Shown piece by piece: positions 19,001 through 33,632 of a DNA stretch of 64,000 nt. The translations under genes were made by a program, and so were the position numbers. The notes beneath the pieces are model-generated. The model was not told the DNA's origin and ran no database searches. It saw only the letters and a program-made list of their open reading frames with translations. Each line of letters opens with the position of its first letter. The first letter of the stretch is position 1. The stretch is from Saprospiraceae bacterium (GTDB lineage Bacteria > Bacteroidota > Bacteroidia > Chitinophagales > Saprospiraceae), in the NCBI GenBank assembly GCA_016711125.1, contig JADJTQ010000008.1:1-64000 (forward strand), read 5' to 3'.

Positions 19001-22000
19001 TTGGACTACCAATTAAGTTCCTCAGTAGATCCAAGTGTGTTCTGCACCCCACTAATCACGCGAGATCCGCAACCGGTCAATTTTTCATACACAGGTGGTG
19101 CCGTACTGCAGGTAATTGCTGAAGAAGTTGATATACGGCTTTGTAGTGAATCAGATTCAGTAGTGGTAAGAGTGAATAATATTTCGCCCTCCAATGCACC
19201 GAATGCTTTTCTGCATATTTCTAGTCCTACCGGAGGTGTTGTTGTGACCCAAATTATTGATCTCAGTGATAACTCGGTCATTACTCCCAATGCATTTGGA
19301 ATCGCTGCCATCGCTGATATTCCTGCCAATTCGACAAGGAGATACAAGTTGAAAATGACGGCTAACACCTGCAATCTTGAGAAGTTAAATATTGTGGCAG
19401 GGTGGGATTGTGAGAATGTACCTACCGTTGTCGAGCAGGCAGTTTGTTCAGATCCATCCCAGATCCAGATAAGGGCAGCGGACTCCGGGATGAACCTTGA
19501 TGTGATTCAACCGGCATCTGATGTGTTTGTCGCACTTTGTGATACGAGTATTTGGGAAGTAGAAGTACGCAGCACCGATCTGGGATTTTTAAGAAATATC
19601 GGTCTGGAGGCCGTGCTGCCATCGGGATTGGTGCCGGTGCCCGGATCTTTCGAGCTCTCTAATCCTGGAATCTCGCTGGGAGGTATTTATGCGCCGATTA
19701 TGGATCCTTCAAATACGGGGAGTGGATTTTACTTTGATATCAGTGTCCTTGATCCCATACTGGATACGGTCGGATTGGTGGGGTCGAAAGATCTAACCTC
19801 CAATACCCTGTCCATAAAATTCAAAGCAGTCACTACTTGTGCATATTTTTCCGGATCTAGGGCACATTTCATAGTGACAGGGAAGAACAGTTGTGGAGAT
19901 CCCCTGAAACCTAAGAAGAAACCTTCACCAGCACTGTCAGTCACGAATGAGGTACCTGATTTCGATGTGGACATCAATATCGATGATCTATTTCTCAATC
20001 CATGCAATAAGGATACCGCCACCACCCAGATTAGCATTCAACTGGCCAGTGGTATGGCATCTTCCCTCGACTCTATAAAGATGGTTTTACCTCCAGGAAT
20101 CTTTTATGTTGATAACTCATATATGCCAGTTTCGTTCGCATCTGCAAATCCACCGGTGCAAATGATCCAGGGCACGTCACAAATGTTGATTTGGCCAATG
20201 GATGCTACGGTGCAACCAGGTCAGCGAATCGATTTTACGATACAGATCACTGCCACTGATGCCTCCCAGGAATGCCTGGATTACGACTTGCTGGTGCAAG
20301 CATATTCCAGAACTAACGGTTCATGCAAAGGAACCAACTGCAGCATCGCTATCGTAGCCGGAGAAGGAACCCAGGTTATTACCATTACTAAGCCGGAGCT
20401 CGAATTTGACGCTTTCAAAGGCATGATGACATTGGATCCTGCTGCTGGAACGGGTGATTTAATGTTGGATATCAAGTTGATCAATAGTGGAGCTTATCTC
20501 AAAAATGGAAATGAAATTAAGGTCGATATTTATGAAGACAACGATCTTAGTGGTGACCGCTCGTTCGGTGATCAATATCTCTTCAGTCTGTCTGAGACCC
20601 TGTCAAGTGATCTGAATGCCGGAGGATGTGTTTATCTCACAGGTAGCCAGACCTTTCCTGCGGGTCTGGTATGCACGATCATTGCAGTACTCAATCCGGA
20701 TTCTACCTGTGTGTGCAGCGAAGTACCTTCGTCTCAGTTGCGCCCCAAAGTCAAGATTCCATTTCAAAAAAAGATTTCAATTTGCAGCGATGACGCCACG
20801 AACATAGGTACTGATCCAGTTGCCAATTATGATTTTGAATGGTATGGCCTGGGTGGTGCTCCTCTTTCGTTGTTGTCAACCACCATGGCCACCCCGACTC
20901 AATTTCAAGGGCCAAATTACACGGGAATGGACCTCACTTACCGATACGTTTTGAGATCATCCACCAAAAACTGCTATTCGCTTGATACGGTGATCATCAC
21001 TTTACATCCTGTTTCCTACGATAGTCTAGTGGTACAAGCTTGCATAAATTATACTTATAATTTGCCGGCACCACCACCCGGGGCTTCTAATTTTATGTGG
21101 AGTCCTTCGACGAATCTTTCTTTTCCGAATGGCACGATGGACTACGCTGTAGTGGATCAGGTTATGACCGACCAGATTTACCGACTGACATATACCGATC
21201 CTTCCGGATGTCCCGGAGAGTTGATTGTCGATTTGCGGGCAAGAGATTGTGGGTCTGCTGTAGTCGCCCTTGGAGATACTGCCTGGTTTGATTTCAACGC
21301 CGATGGTATGCAAGGGCAAGGGGAACCGGGTATTGAGGGGGTACAAGTGAATCTTTATGACGGCACCACGGGATCCTGGCTTGGATCGACTTCGACCGAT
21401 GCCAATGGGTTTTACGAGTTTACCAATCTACCGACGGGAAATTATCAGGTGGGTTTCGGACCTCCAAACGGCTTCATTAGTACGCTACAAGATGTAGGTA
21501 ATGACACTTTGGATAGTGATATCAATGGTATGGGACGGACCGGTAGCTATTATTTAAGTGCTGGAGAATATAATCCCACCCTTGATGCTGGTTTTATCCC
21601 GGATTGCAATCTTGATCTGGATGTGATCGTATCAGGATGTATGCCATCAGATTCGGGTCTTGTCAGACGATTTGATGTGGTGTATGAGTGGAGTGGCAAT
21701 CCCTACACTTATGATCAGTTTTTCGTGTCAGATACTTTAGAGATCTCCATCATTTCTGAGAGTTTCCGGGTGATCATCGATACGGTAGAGGGTATAGATA
21801 CGCTCACTTTTTACCGTTTGGCTGGCACTTCGTTTAATGTAAGTGCCACTGCATCCTTTATCTTGGCATCAGCTTGTTCAGATGCCATTAATTTGGGTGA
21901 TTTTGATCCTTGCCTCTTCGATCTTGCCCTTAAAAAATCAATCACGACCCCAGGACCATATAAGTACGGAAGCATCATCAACTATGACATCGTCGTATTT

Positions 22001-25000
22001 AATCAGGGTGTCCAGCCTGTGCAGAACATATTGGTTACGGACTACCTACCGGCCGGGTTAAGATTTTTACCAGCTTTAAACACAGGTTGGGGCTTTGATG
22101 CAAAGGGTTATTTAAAGAGAAATATCGCCGGCCCGATTCCAGCAATGGGGACGGATACAGTAAAGTTGACGGTTGAAGTCCAACCTTCCCCGATTTCTGA
22201 TGCCTGGACTAATTATAGCGAGATAACCAGTTTTCAAGATACCAATGGCATCGACTTCTCCGATTTTGATGATGATTCCACACCTGACGATGACCCGGAG
22301 AATGACTTCGGCGGCCGGCCTGAATCACCGGCAGATGATTATGTAGATGGAGATGGTACTGGTGGACTTGGTGATGGTGACGCGACAGGCGATGAAGATG
22401 ATCATGATCCGGCCTTGTTACCCATTTTTGATGTAGCCCTTATCAAGCAAATCGATTCAACCGGAACGATGGCGATTACGCAAACTAATTTCAATCAGCT
22501 CGCTTATCATGACACCATCAAATTTAGATTGTCATTATCCAATCAAGGATCATTACCAGTACGCAGCTATACGGTCATTGATTATATACCGAATGGGTTT
22601 GCTCCGATTATCGACCCGATTCTCAATATGGGATGGGACTTCTCTAATCCCATTCTTCCTACATTTTCACGGACTTTGAGCCAGCCATTGTTGATGAATG
22701 AGTCGGATACGGTTTGTATCTATCTCACACTAAAACCGTTGTCAGCCACCAGCATTAATGCTAATTCGTGGGTCAACCGATCCGAGATAAGTCAGGCACT
22801 CGACACTTTTGGAGTTGACCAGTCAATTAACGATGCAGATTTTATCTTGAATAATTTACAAGCTGATAATGTTGGTGGATTACCCGATAGTGATGCTGAT
22901 GATGCGAAATTGGGTAACGGCACTGCCACCATGATTGGTGGTAATAGATTTACCGATCAGGACAGTGAGGATCCTGCATTGATCGAGGTCTTTGATCTTG
23001 CATTAATCAAACAGGTCGATATGACTACCAGCCCTCCTCCCTACAAATATGGAGATCAGATCAAGTACCTTATTACGATCATCAATCAAGGTAATGTCAC
23101 TGCAAATAACATCACCATTGCTGATAGTATACCGTCAGGTCTGCTTTTCGTACCTGGGCCGGATAATGGCATTTGGACGGGAAGCACGACCAAACCGGTT
23201 ACGACGATTATGAGTCCCCTTGCTCCCGGGCAAGACACAGTAATCTGTATCTATTTAGCAGTACAACCGAGCAGTACAGCGGACTATGTCAATATTGCAT
23301 CGATCACGGGCTCTCAAGATGATGATGGAAACGACCGGGAAGACATGGATTCACCTCTCAATGATGACTTTGGTGATGATGCAGGAGGGAAACCAGACAG
23401 TCCGGCCGATGATGCGTTAGATGGTGACGGCACTGGTAGTCAGGGAGATGGAGATCCCGATACCGATCATGACGCGGCCGACCCGGCCCTCATTGAAGTG
23501 CTTGATTTTGCCTTAATAAAACAATTGGATGTCGCTTTCAATCCTGGACCTTTCGTCTATGGTGATACTGCCAAGTATAACATCATTGTTTTAAATCAAG
23601 GAAATGTGATTGCCGACAGCATCACGATTACTGACTATTCGGGGCCGGGATTATTTTTCGATGCCACCCTTGCTGGCAATGTGTCCGAAGGATGGAAAGC
23701 AGGCCAAATAAATGTTTCTTCAAAATCTCTTTTATTCGGTGAACTTGATACGGTTTGCCTTTTTCTCCTTGTACAGCCAGATACTGCAGCAGGGGCCTAT
23801 CTAAACTATGCAGAGATTATCAATATTTATGATACGACGGGGATGGTCAGAGTCGATGATGCTGATAGTCAACCTGGAAGCGATAGCCCGGAGGAGCGGT
23901 CTGTTTTACCTGGAGGCTCGGGTGATGATAATATCTCAAGCACGGGTATCAATGATGTTGGTAGCGAGGACGACCATGACCCGGAGATCATACAGGTTCT
24001 TGATGTAAGTCTGGGAAGTACTGTATTTCTGGATCCTGATAATAATGGTTTCCAGGATCCTTTGGAAAGTGGAATTGCCGGAGTAACCGTACAGTTATTT
24101 GATAGTCTGGACAATGAAATTCCGGTGGGTCCAGATGGGATATTGGGAACACCGGATGATGCTCCTGGAGGCATGACAACCGATCTCAATGGAGACTATT
24201 TTTTTGACAACCTCGCTCCGGGTACCTATTATGTTCAAATTCCCGCGGTCAATTTCGGCGCAGGTTCTCCATTAGAGGTATTTAAACTTTCGTCTGATAC
24301 CACTTATCAATTTGCCGGTGAACTTGATCCGGACACTGATATTGATGGCGATGATCAGGGGCTACAACCGGGAGGGTCCGGTACCGTTGTGAAATCAGGT
24401 TTTGTAACCCTGGTGGCTGGGGCTGAACCCGACAATACAAAAGAAATTGCACAGGGTGGATCACAAGATGACCTGGAGGATCTTGATGGCAATATGACCG
24501 TTGATTTTGGATTCTTTGCGCCTCATAGCATTGGCAATCAGATTTGGGTGGATGCCAATAATAACGGCCAGTTCGATTCCGGTGAAGCTGTCTTGTCCAA
24601 TGTCGTTGTTGTACTACACTTTGTCGATACCGTACTGGATCAATGTGTGGTGATCGATACGATCCTCACAGATATGAACGGCAAATACTTATTTTCCAAT
24701 TTGGTTGCGGGAGATTATATTGTCGAAATTCCAGCAATTAATTTTGCTCCAGGTGGACCGCTGGATGGATATGCCAGCAGTTCAGGAAGTGGTGCCGAGG
24801 GCTTAAGTGAAGGCCTCTATGAAGATCCTCGGAGTCAGATTGATCCCGATGATCCCACGGACTTGGGTATTGATGGGGATGATAATGGCACCCTAAACGG
24901 TAATCCCAACTTTCCCGGATCCGTGGTAAGCGATACTTTATCACTGAATGGAAACGAACCATTGATGATGCAGGAAAGTGGAGACACTGACCCTTCAACT

Positions 25001-28000
25001 CAGGATAGTCTATCTAACCTCACTGTTGACTTCGGATTTGTTCCCATGCATAGCATCGGTAATCAACTTTGGGTCGACACCAACAATAATGGTTTCCGGG
25101 ATGCCGGAGAAGATCCTTTACCAGGCGTTAAGATCGTATTACATTATGTTGATCCCATTATGGGTTGCATAGCAGTAGATACGGTTGTGACCGACGCCAT
25201 GGGTCTTTATTTGTTTGACAGCTTGATAGAAGGAGCTTATATTGTAGAGATTCCAGCCAGCAATTTTGCCTCCAATGGACCCCTGGAGGGTTTTGGAAGC
25301 AGTTCAGGCTCGGGAGCAAATGATTTGAGCAGGGGTCCTTATGAGGGAGCACCTGACGCAGACGATGATGTTGATGGCGATGACAATGGCACTTATGGTG
25401 GGAACAGCAACTTTCCAGGGGCAATAGTTAGTGATACGATTGATTTAAATGGGATGGAACCAGAAGGTGAGTCACCCGGAAATGATCTGAGCGGGGCCCT
25501 GGACTCACTGTCTAATCTCACGGTCGATTTTGGTTTTGTTCCCATGCATAGTATTGGTAATCAGATCTGGGTCGATGCAAATAATAATGGACACTTAGAT
25601 CCTGGCGAAGCCCCAATTCCTGGAGTTTCCGTGATTCTCCACTACATAGATCCTCTACTGGGATGTGTCGCTGTGGATACGGTAATGACCGATGGACTGG
25701 GTCTTTATCTCTTTGATAGTCTGATCGCAGGTGATTACCTCATCGAAATCCCGGGCTCTAATTTTGATCCAGGAGGTGCATTGGAAGGTTACGCAAGCAG
25801 TTCGGGCAGAGGTGCTCAGGATTTAAGCCATGGTCCCTATGAAGGAGCACCTGATCCGGATACTGATTTGGACAATGATGATAATGGTACTGCAGATGGC
25901 AATCCAAATTTCCCCGGTTCTGTGGTGAGTGATACGGTAAGTTTGAATGGCAATGAACCCGAAGGGGAGATTCCCAACAATGATCTGAGTGGGGCTTTAG
26001 ACAGCCTTTCCAATCTCACAATCGATTTTGGATTTGTCCCTATGCATAGTGTGGGTAATCAACTTTGGGTTGATGCTAATAATAATGGATTGTTGGATCC
26101 GGGAGAAGATCCACTACCAGGCGTTGATTTGATCCTGCATTATGTGGATATCTCTGGGTCGGTAGCAGTAGACACGGTGACCACTGATATGAATGGACTA
26201 TATCTCTTCGATAGTCTGATCGCCGGAGATTATTTTATTGAAATTCCTGCCTATAACCTTTTGGCGGGAGGTGCAGCGGAAGGATTTACCAGTAGTACCG
26301 GTGCAACGGCAGGTATGGGCCCCTATGAAATGGCACCTGATCCGGACGACAATCTTGATGGAGATGATAATGGTACTTTAAATGGTGATCCTTTCTTCCC
26401 GGGATCGATTGTCAGTCACATCATCACCTTGGATGACATGGAACCACTGTCAGAGACACCCGCCAATGATCTAAGTGGAGCTCTGGATTCACTATCTAAT
26501 CTCACGGTTGACTTTGGATTGTTTGCGCCGGTTTCGATTGGAGATACGAGCTGGATTGATATCAACGAAGACGGTATTCAGGACCCGGGTGAACTTCCTT
26601 TGGAAGGGGTGGTAGTGACCCTCTATATCTGGGATGCGATGTCGATGATGCCAATTCTGGCTACCACGGATGCTTATGGCAATCCCATAGTACCGGTAGT
26701 GACCGATGCTCATGGATTCTATACATTTGACAGCCTGCCACCTGGTAATTATCTGGTTAGGTTTGATGTTACCTCCGCTATTACAGGAGATGGAAATGCA
26801 GCAAATTGGCAGATCACCTATCAGAATCAAGGAGGACTGGATGGAGTTGACAGTGATGCTGACGAATTTACCGGATTTAGTGACACCACTGGTTGCTTGC
26901 CAAGCGGCACGCATGACCCTAGCTTAGATGCTGGTTTTTTCGCTCCTCGCTATGACCTTGCTTTGACTAAGGGTCTGGCTCCTGGTCAGCCTGCCCTGGT
27001 CAATCCGGATGACACCGTCACCATGTGGATATTGGTAGCCAATCAGGGCAATGTTCCTTCTAAGAAGTACACAGTGAATGACGTGTTACCTTCGGGGATG
27101 GAATTTGTGGATGCAGTTCCCGCTGAGGCTTTTGCGATGGATAGCGTGGTTCAATGGTGCGATAGTTTGCCTGATTTGGTTGGTGTCAATAATTATGCAG
27201 TAGACACCTTTGTGATCAGGGCATGGATTAATCCGGTTGGCCAGGGATTGAGAGATTTCCAGTTTAGAAATTGGGCGGAAATTAGTCAGGATAATGCGGC
27301 CACTTATGGCGTTGGGGATGAAGATAGCGCACCCAATGATGACAGCGGTTACGATGACAATGATGGTCCGGGTACCCCTCCGGATGATCCATTTGTCGAT
27401 GTAATGCTCGATGATGTGTTGCTCGATTCCATACCAGACGATGAGGATGATAGTGATTTTGTCGACCTGTTCACCAGGCGCTTTGATCTGGCACTAACCA
27501 AAAAATTGGCGCCAACTGAGCCAGATAACGTGGTCTTACCCGGTGACACAGTGGCTTTTGTAATCAAAGTGTACAATCAGGGTAATACAGATGGCGCGGT
27601 GGGTATCCCCGCTGACAATATCACCATCGTCGACTACATTCCGGTAAATCTGGAATTGGTGGAGGAAAATGGCTGGATGGAAATTAATGATAGTCTGGCC
27701 AGCAAATTACTGGAAGTAGGTGATGAATTATTAGCAGGTGGCCTGCAACCTGACAGTTGTGTAGAGGTTATTGTGCGCTTTGTGATGAATGATCTGATAT
27801 TTGCTGAGACCTTCAATTTTGCCGAAATTGCCAATGCTACCGATACCGGAGGCATTGAAATCATCGATTTTGATAGTGATCTGGATTCAATCAATCAAGA
27901 CACGAATGTCGACGACGTAATCGATGATAATGCATTTGAGGATTTAGACAACGATGACGACGGTATCGTGGACGAAGATGACAACGATTTTGCCAAAATC

Positions 28001-31000
28001 ATTTCTTGCCTGGATGTCAATTGTTATGCATCAATTAGCCTGAGTTTAGGACCGGATTGTGTATTAGAGATTACTCCGGATATGTTGTTGCGCGATCATA
28101 GATTAGCTGTGGCCCGTCCTGACTTTTATCGGATTACCCTGGAAGTCGGAAATGGACTGTTAATTCCTGATAATGTATTGACTAGCCGGTATATCGGAGC
28201 CACCATCAAAGCGACCATCAGCTGGGTTGGCCCATCGGGATGTACTGGTGGTACTTGCTGGACGGAGATCAGGGTAGACGGACAAAAAATTCCGTTTATC
28301 GAGGGCACACTTAACAAAACGGTCTATTGTGTGGATCCTTTCTTAAATCTTGATCCACTTTCTCGGGAGTATCCTCGACCTATGGCCTACCAAAGTTGTA
28401 GCAATACCCCACTGGATGTAATTTTTGTGGGAGAATGGGCGAAGACAATGGATTGCGAACCGGGGGTACAGGACACGGTGAAGATCATTTACCGGGAATG
28501 GCAAGCCTTTTCGAGCGATGGTGTACGGGCCAGTGCTTTTGACACGATTATTGTCATTCGGCCTCCGGCGATTTCGACAACTAACACCTTCTGCACATCA
28601 AAGGATACACTTTATTGCGGTGTTGGAAGAATCGGACCCTATATGGTTTTACCCGATGTCTGCCCGGACGACGGAGAGACAGATTGCGATACCATTTATT
28701 TTGTCGATAAAAATGGCGAAGCTGCCGACTTTGCCGCCAGTTGTGGTTTGTTGGTCCATGTCGACAGGCAATCCTTTGGATCGGATGGATGTGTAGAGCA
28801 GGTGCGCTATCGAGTGGAGATTAAGCAGTCGTGCTACGGAGCTGGACAACCGATGAATGGAGGCTGTACCGTATCGAATAGTGAAATTGTGATACAGGGA
28901 AATATAGGTCAACCATTATATGGCGTATGTGAGTTTTGGGTGATCGATATTGACACGTTACCACCGGTGGCAGAATGCAAGCTGGATGGCTATGGACCGG
29001 GAAGTATCTTGTGGGCCAATGATGCGGTGGTATCTGGTGGCAACATCCATTGTTATGAAACGGGAGGAGCACCGGTGATCGTGGTGTCGACCTCGATGCA
29101 TGATTGTGAGGCATATACCTTGCTTCCCCCGATCTGTGTCTACGAGAATTGGACGGGTATCCAACAAGTGAAGGCGATTGTCGAAGGCATAGGCACTTAT
29201 ATCCTTCAGGCCACCGGAGATACCTGCCTAGTGGAAGGAAAAACAGGATACTGCTACACGAGTCAGACAGCAGTCAAACTGCCAAAAGCAGAAGGGCCGG
29301 TAGAAATCATCTACGAGGTATACGATAGTTGTTATAATAAGGGTACTGTCAGGTGTTTCATATTGGTTAAAGATCAGATCAAGCCAGTAGCTGTTGCCGA
29401 TAAAGGGGTCACGGTATCGATCAGCAGTAAGAAAGTCTGGGTTGATGCGGATGTGTTTGACGAGGGTAGTCGGGACAATTGCGGCATCAACCAATTACTT
29501 GCAAGACGAACAGACTGGGAGGAAGCATGCATTAATCTATGCGATTCGTTGATACCTTGTTACGTGAGCGAGCATGGAGATACGTTGTGGCAAGCTGTCC
29601 TGAAAACGGATAAGCATTTGGACTCGATCGAGGCTCACTATGCAAAGCAAATGAGTTGGTGGAAAGAGGATGGCTTGGCCTGCGGAGATCTGATATGGAA
29701 TGCCTGGCAATACGATCTGATGAAGTATGCCACGCTGCAATGCGCAAGTAATTTCCTGGATGCGGAAGGCTTTAAGCACCTGTTTACCGAGGCATTTTCA
29801 ACAAATGCTGTGTTTGCGAATAAATTCATACCAATCAGCAGACACCGTTTTGGATGTGACGGAGATCTCACCATCGATGACCTGACCGATGAAGATATGG
29901 AATCGATGATCGATGCAATGGAACAAATCGGAGGTGGCTGGAGTGACCAGGTTCCGTTTGACTGCAGTGATGCCTGTAGCCAGGTGACCGTTGAATTGTT
30001 GGTTATGGACTACTGGTGCAACTGGAACAAATCCTGGACCGATGTTTGGGTAGAAGACAAGACACCGGTGGAGATAGCCCGGGAGGTTAGCCCTACGGTG
30101 GAAATCAGTTGTAAGACATATAAAGAAACGGGCATAGATGCCTTGGTATCACTGGCTCAGACAGGCGATCAAGCGGCATTGAGCCAACTGGATGACATAT
30201 TTGGTGGATACGAAAAAGCATGGCGAGATCCGTATGGAAGCTATGTGGATGCCGCGGGCAACCTGCTACCGGATACCCTGGAGTTTTCGGATGTGGCGAG
30301 TTGTACCTGCACCACCAGTGTGGTACAGATCAAAGTGCTGGATGAACATTTGGGTTATCAGTGGGTCGACAGTGTGATCACGGACTGCTACTTTACCGGT
30401 AAAGAGATCAAGATCAATCAGGGAGTAGTGGCGGTGAATTGTGCCTCGAATGTATACTGCGAACAAAGCGTCTGGAGTGAATTTGACGAGTGTGGTCGGG
30501 AGTGATCTATCGTAAGTGGAAGATGAGTCAAAGCTGTCCGGCAAACCCGGATCACGCAAGTTGGTTCATTCCGGATACGATCACCCGGATTCAGCAGATC
30601 TGGGTAGGCAATAATTGCACCTTGACAAAATACATGTTTGACATTCCGGCTGATACGATCATCGATGCATGTGGCGTCACCTACTCGCCGGATTTCAGTG
30701 GACTGGTCACCGGTGAAGCAGACCCATCCATCACCGGCAGTCCGGAGTATGTATTTGATGACGATTGCCGTTTGGTGGGAATAGGGCGTAATGACAAAGT
30801 GTTTAAGATCGTCGGAGGTGATGAGGCATGTTATAAAATCTTGCGTACCTGGTATTTTGCGGATTGGTGTGGGGGTAAGCCGGCTGGTGCCTATTGGTGG
30901 CAAGACCAAAGTTCGATCATAGATAGTTGTGTCCAGACGATAGTTGTTCGGGATACGGTAGCCCCGGCATGTCTGATCACCGGCCCGGTCGAAGATGGAG

Positions 31001-32830
31001 GTACAATAGCGGCGGCAGGTTGCGAATACAACCTTAGTGTGGAAATCGATTTTGCGGATGCGTGTGGCCTATTATCCTACTCCTATGAATTGCGAATGGG
31101 AAGTATCGTAGTAGAACATGGAGAAGAGGAAACCGAAGTAGAATCGCTCACGCTCACGATGGCAAATCTGTCAGGTGGAACCTATCAATTGCGTTTACGA
31201 ATCGTTGATGGCTGCCAGAACGAAGGATCGTGTGTCTATAACTTTACCATCGAAGCGGGTAAAAAGCCGACTCCGGTTTGTGTGACTGCACTAACGGCCG
31301 AACTAGCCGGGGTTGATATGAATCAGGATGGAACGACCGATGCTGCCCTGGCGATCGTGTGGGCTAAAGAGTTCAACTCCAGCAGTACAGCGGCTTGTGG
31401 GAGCGACAATAGTGAATTGGATTACCGGATTGAAATGTTGGATGGAATAGAAGACGGTACCTATCTGGGAGATACGAGTTATCTGGAGGTAGGTTGCGCC
31501 AATCTCGGAACCCAGATGGTGAGAATGTGGGTGATCGATCCAAGTGGCACATCTGACTACTGCGATGTAGCGCTGACTGTTCAGGACAATGAATTGGTAT
31601 GTGATGAATTAAGCAATAATACCCTGGTGCATGGCCAGTTGCACACCGAGTGGGGAGTTGCGATTGGTGGTGCGTCAGTACATCTGCTTCAGTCAGACCA
31701 AAGCGAGGTTGTGATAGCGGGCGATGTCGATGGGCAATATGGCTTTATTACCAAAAAAGGCAGCGAAATAGAAATCAAACCAATGAAAGATGGGGATGAC
31801 CAGGCCGGTGTGAGTACAGCCGATCTGATCCTGATCCAAAAGCACCTGCTGGGCAAGGAGGAATTGGGTCTTTATGGGAGGCTAGCAGCGGATGTGAATG
31901 AAGATGGTCGCATCAGTGCATTGGATTTGGTGACCATTCGTAAGTTAATCCTGGGCATTACCCATGAATATCCATCAAGCGATAGCTGGAGATTTTATGA
32001 CCAGGAAAGCCAACAAAGGACTTATCATATACCATCGCTGGAAGAACCCATGGAGCTTGATTGGGTAGGGGTAAAAATCGGCGATGTGAATCAGGACTAC
32101 GATCCTGACCAGGCTATGCCACGCAGTGGTGAGCCCTTAGTCTTTGAAGTACCGGAAGTCGAGCTGGAAGCGGGCAGACGCTACCGGATCAGTTTTACCG
32201 CCGCCAACTTTGAACAGATCCAGGGTTATCAGTACACATTGGCATATGATGCCAGGTTTATGAAGGTAATGGGTATTGACTACGGCGATACTCTTGGATT
32301 ATCAGAGGCTAATTTTGGTCTTGACTTAAGTGAAACAGGAATGGTGACCACGAGCTGGCATGCCCTGGAGAAAGGATCTGCCTATACAAAAGGCATCACA
32401 ACCGATAAAAAAGAAGTATTGTACAGCCTGGTGATTGAAGGTAAGGAAAGAGCCTATCTAAGCGATGTACTTACGATCAATAACCGGCTGACCAGGGCAG
32501 AAGCGTACAATGCCGAAATGGAAGTGAAACCCATCTCGCTATCGTTTAGCCGCGACCGGATTGTCGAAGAAGGTTTTGCCCTGTATCAAAACAGGCCAAA
32601 CCCGTTCCGCATGGAGACGGTGATTGGTTTTTACTTGCCAGAGGCGATGGATACCCGGTTGACCATCTATGATGCTACCGGCAAATTGCTAAAAGTGATT
32701 GAAGGAAACTATTCCAAAGGTTACCAGGAGGAAGTGGTCAGACAGCAGGATCTGAATACCCATGGGTGATCTATTATCAATTGGATACAAAAACTATAGC
32801 GCAACCCGCAAAATGGTTTTGTTTCGATGA
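16076..32830 (+). CDS. Giant T9SS-secreted surface protein 1 (DUF11, SdrD_B, dockerin-like, sorting domain)
   Basis: With three 1-base gaps repaired the protein has about 5,585 residues. Order: extended signal peptide (ending LLAQ near residue 54); about 1,650 residues of beta-rich, cysteine-containing modules with DUF11-like N-terminal pattern; an SdrD_B module (21263 on); four DUF11 modules (21919, 22432, 22990, 23500) separated by acidic DxDxDG linkers; six more SdrD_B modules (24003-26940, hallmark SIGNQxWVDxNNNGxxDxGE); two DUF11 modules (26947, 27478); then a roughly 1,600-residue end shared with the second giant, including a dockerin-like pair (STADLILIQKHLLG and ALDLVTIRKLILG), a cohesin-like beta-sandwich, and a T9SS type A sorting domain (ALYQNRPNPFRMETVIGFYL). 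Frame breaks at about 30497, 32766 and 32793 are placed by comparison with the second giant. It is probably an adhesin or matrix protein; no catalytic domain is seen. Confidence 0.9.
28019..32830 (+). repeat. C-terminal module shared with giant 2, copy 1
   Basis: From about 28019 to the end, this gene is paralogous to 42904-47715 along its full length, and the two copies are the same length to within one codon after repairing single-base gaps. Identity is high at protein level and includes a 77-bp perfect DNA match (31744-31820 with 46627-46703). Confidence 0.9.
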
Positions 32831-33632
32831 TAATCAATACACTGGATCGCTTAGAGGTTGCTCTTGTGTGAAGAACTGATCTCCTACAATTGATTTTTTG
32901 GGACCCTCCTAACCCCTTTAATCTTAGACGTAAGAAATAGAGGTGTATTTAAATTGTTTTTTACGAAATGTGTACTTATCTGATTAATACCTAATTACAT
33001 ATCGAATATCTTTTCTTATATTTTCCTTTTAATATGTAATACTTCTTATATTACCCCGGTTTCCCAAGACTTTCGAAGGGCTTGAATTAAGAAAACTCAC
33101 CTAGGACTCTTATCTAACTCAGTTGATTCAATGCCTGGCAAGGTCGTATTGCACCGATAACCCAATCTCCTGGGACAGATCAGATCTTAGTTACATTATC
33201 CGTAATTATTCATAAGCGAGAGATCGCTGACAACCTGAATTCATGTTATCGCGAATCCGTAAGAATCGCCTGACTGAGTGCTGTATAAATTACTGTGCCT
33301 TGTCTCTTATTAGGCCATGGACTGTCGTGTCCAGAGGGCTATGGTTTGGCAGCACTACAGGCAAAGTTGCAACTAATTGTCAATCAGGGCGCATCACTTC
33401 ATGCAACCAACCCAGGGCCTATTCTGGCTTTGAAATCTTGTTTACCAGTCAAGTGGTGCATTGGTGCAAGAACCAATTTTCATTTCCTATAGTACCTCCA
33501 AATTACAGTGAGGCAGCTTTGTCTACCCAAATTATCAGCCTGTTGGGAAGCAGATTTCATTCTGCAATCCAAGCATTGGGAAAGACCACCGTAAACGACA
33601 CATCGATCAACACAACCTAGAGAGAGAGTTCT
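32831..33632. other. 800-bp spacer between the giant genes
   Basis: I see no convincing gene. Open frames on the plus strand around 33243-33620 have compositions unlike protein (frequent Cys/Trp, no family pattern) and overlap each other. The left part is strongly AT-rich. No intrinsic terminator like the one after giant 2 was found right after 32830. Confidence 0.4.

Noticed and set aside
30490..30520. Two separate genes (4,809-residue protein and a following 759-residue protein)
   Set aside because: The second giant is continuous across the same point; one missing base (TCGGGAG against TCAGGGAG) explains the split.
33243..33620. Plus-strand open frame of 125 codons between the giant genes
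   Set aside because: Unusual composition, competing overlapping frames and no recognisable motif; kept as non-coding.
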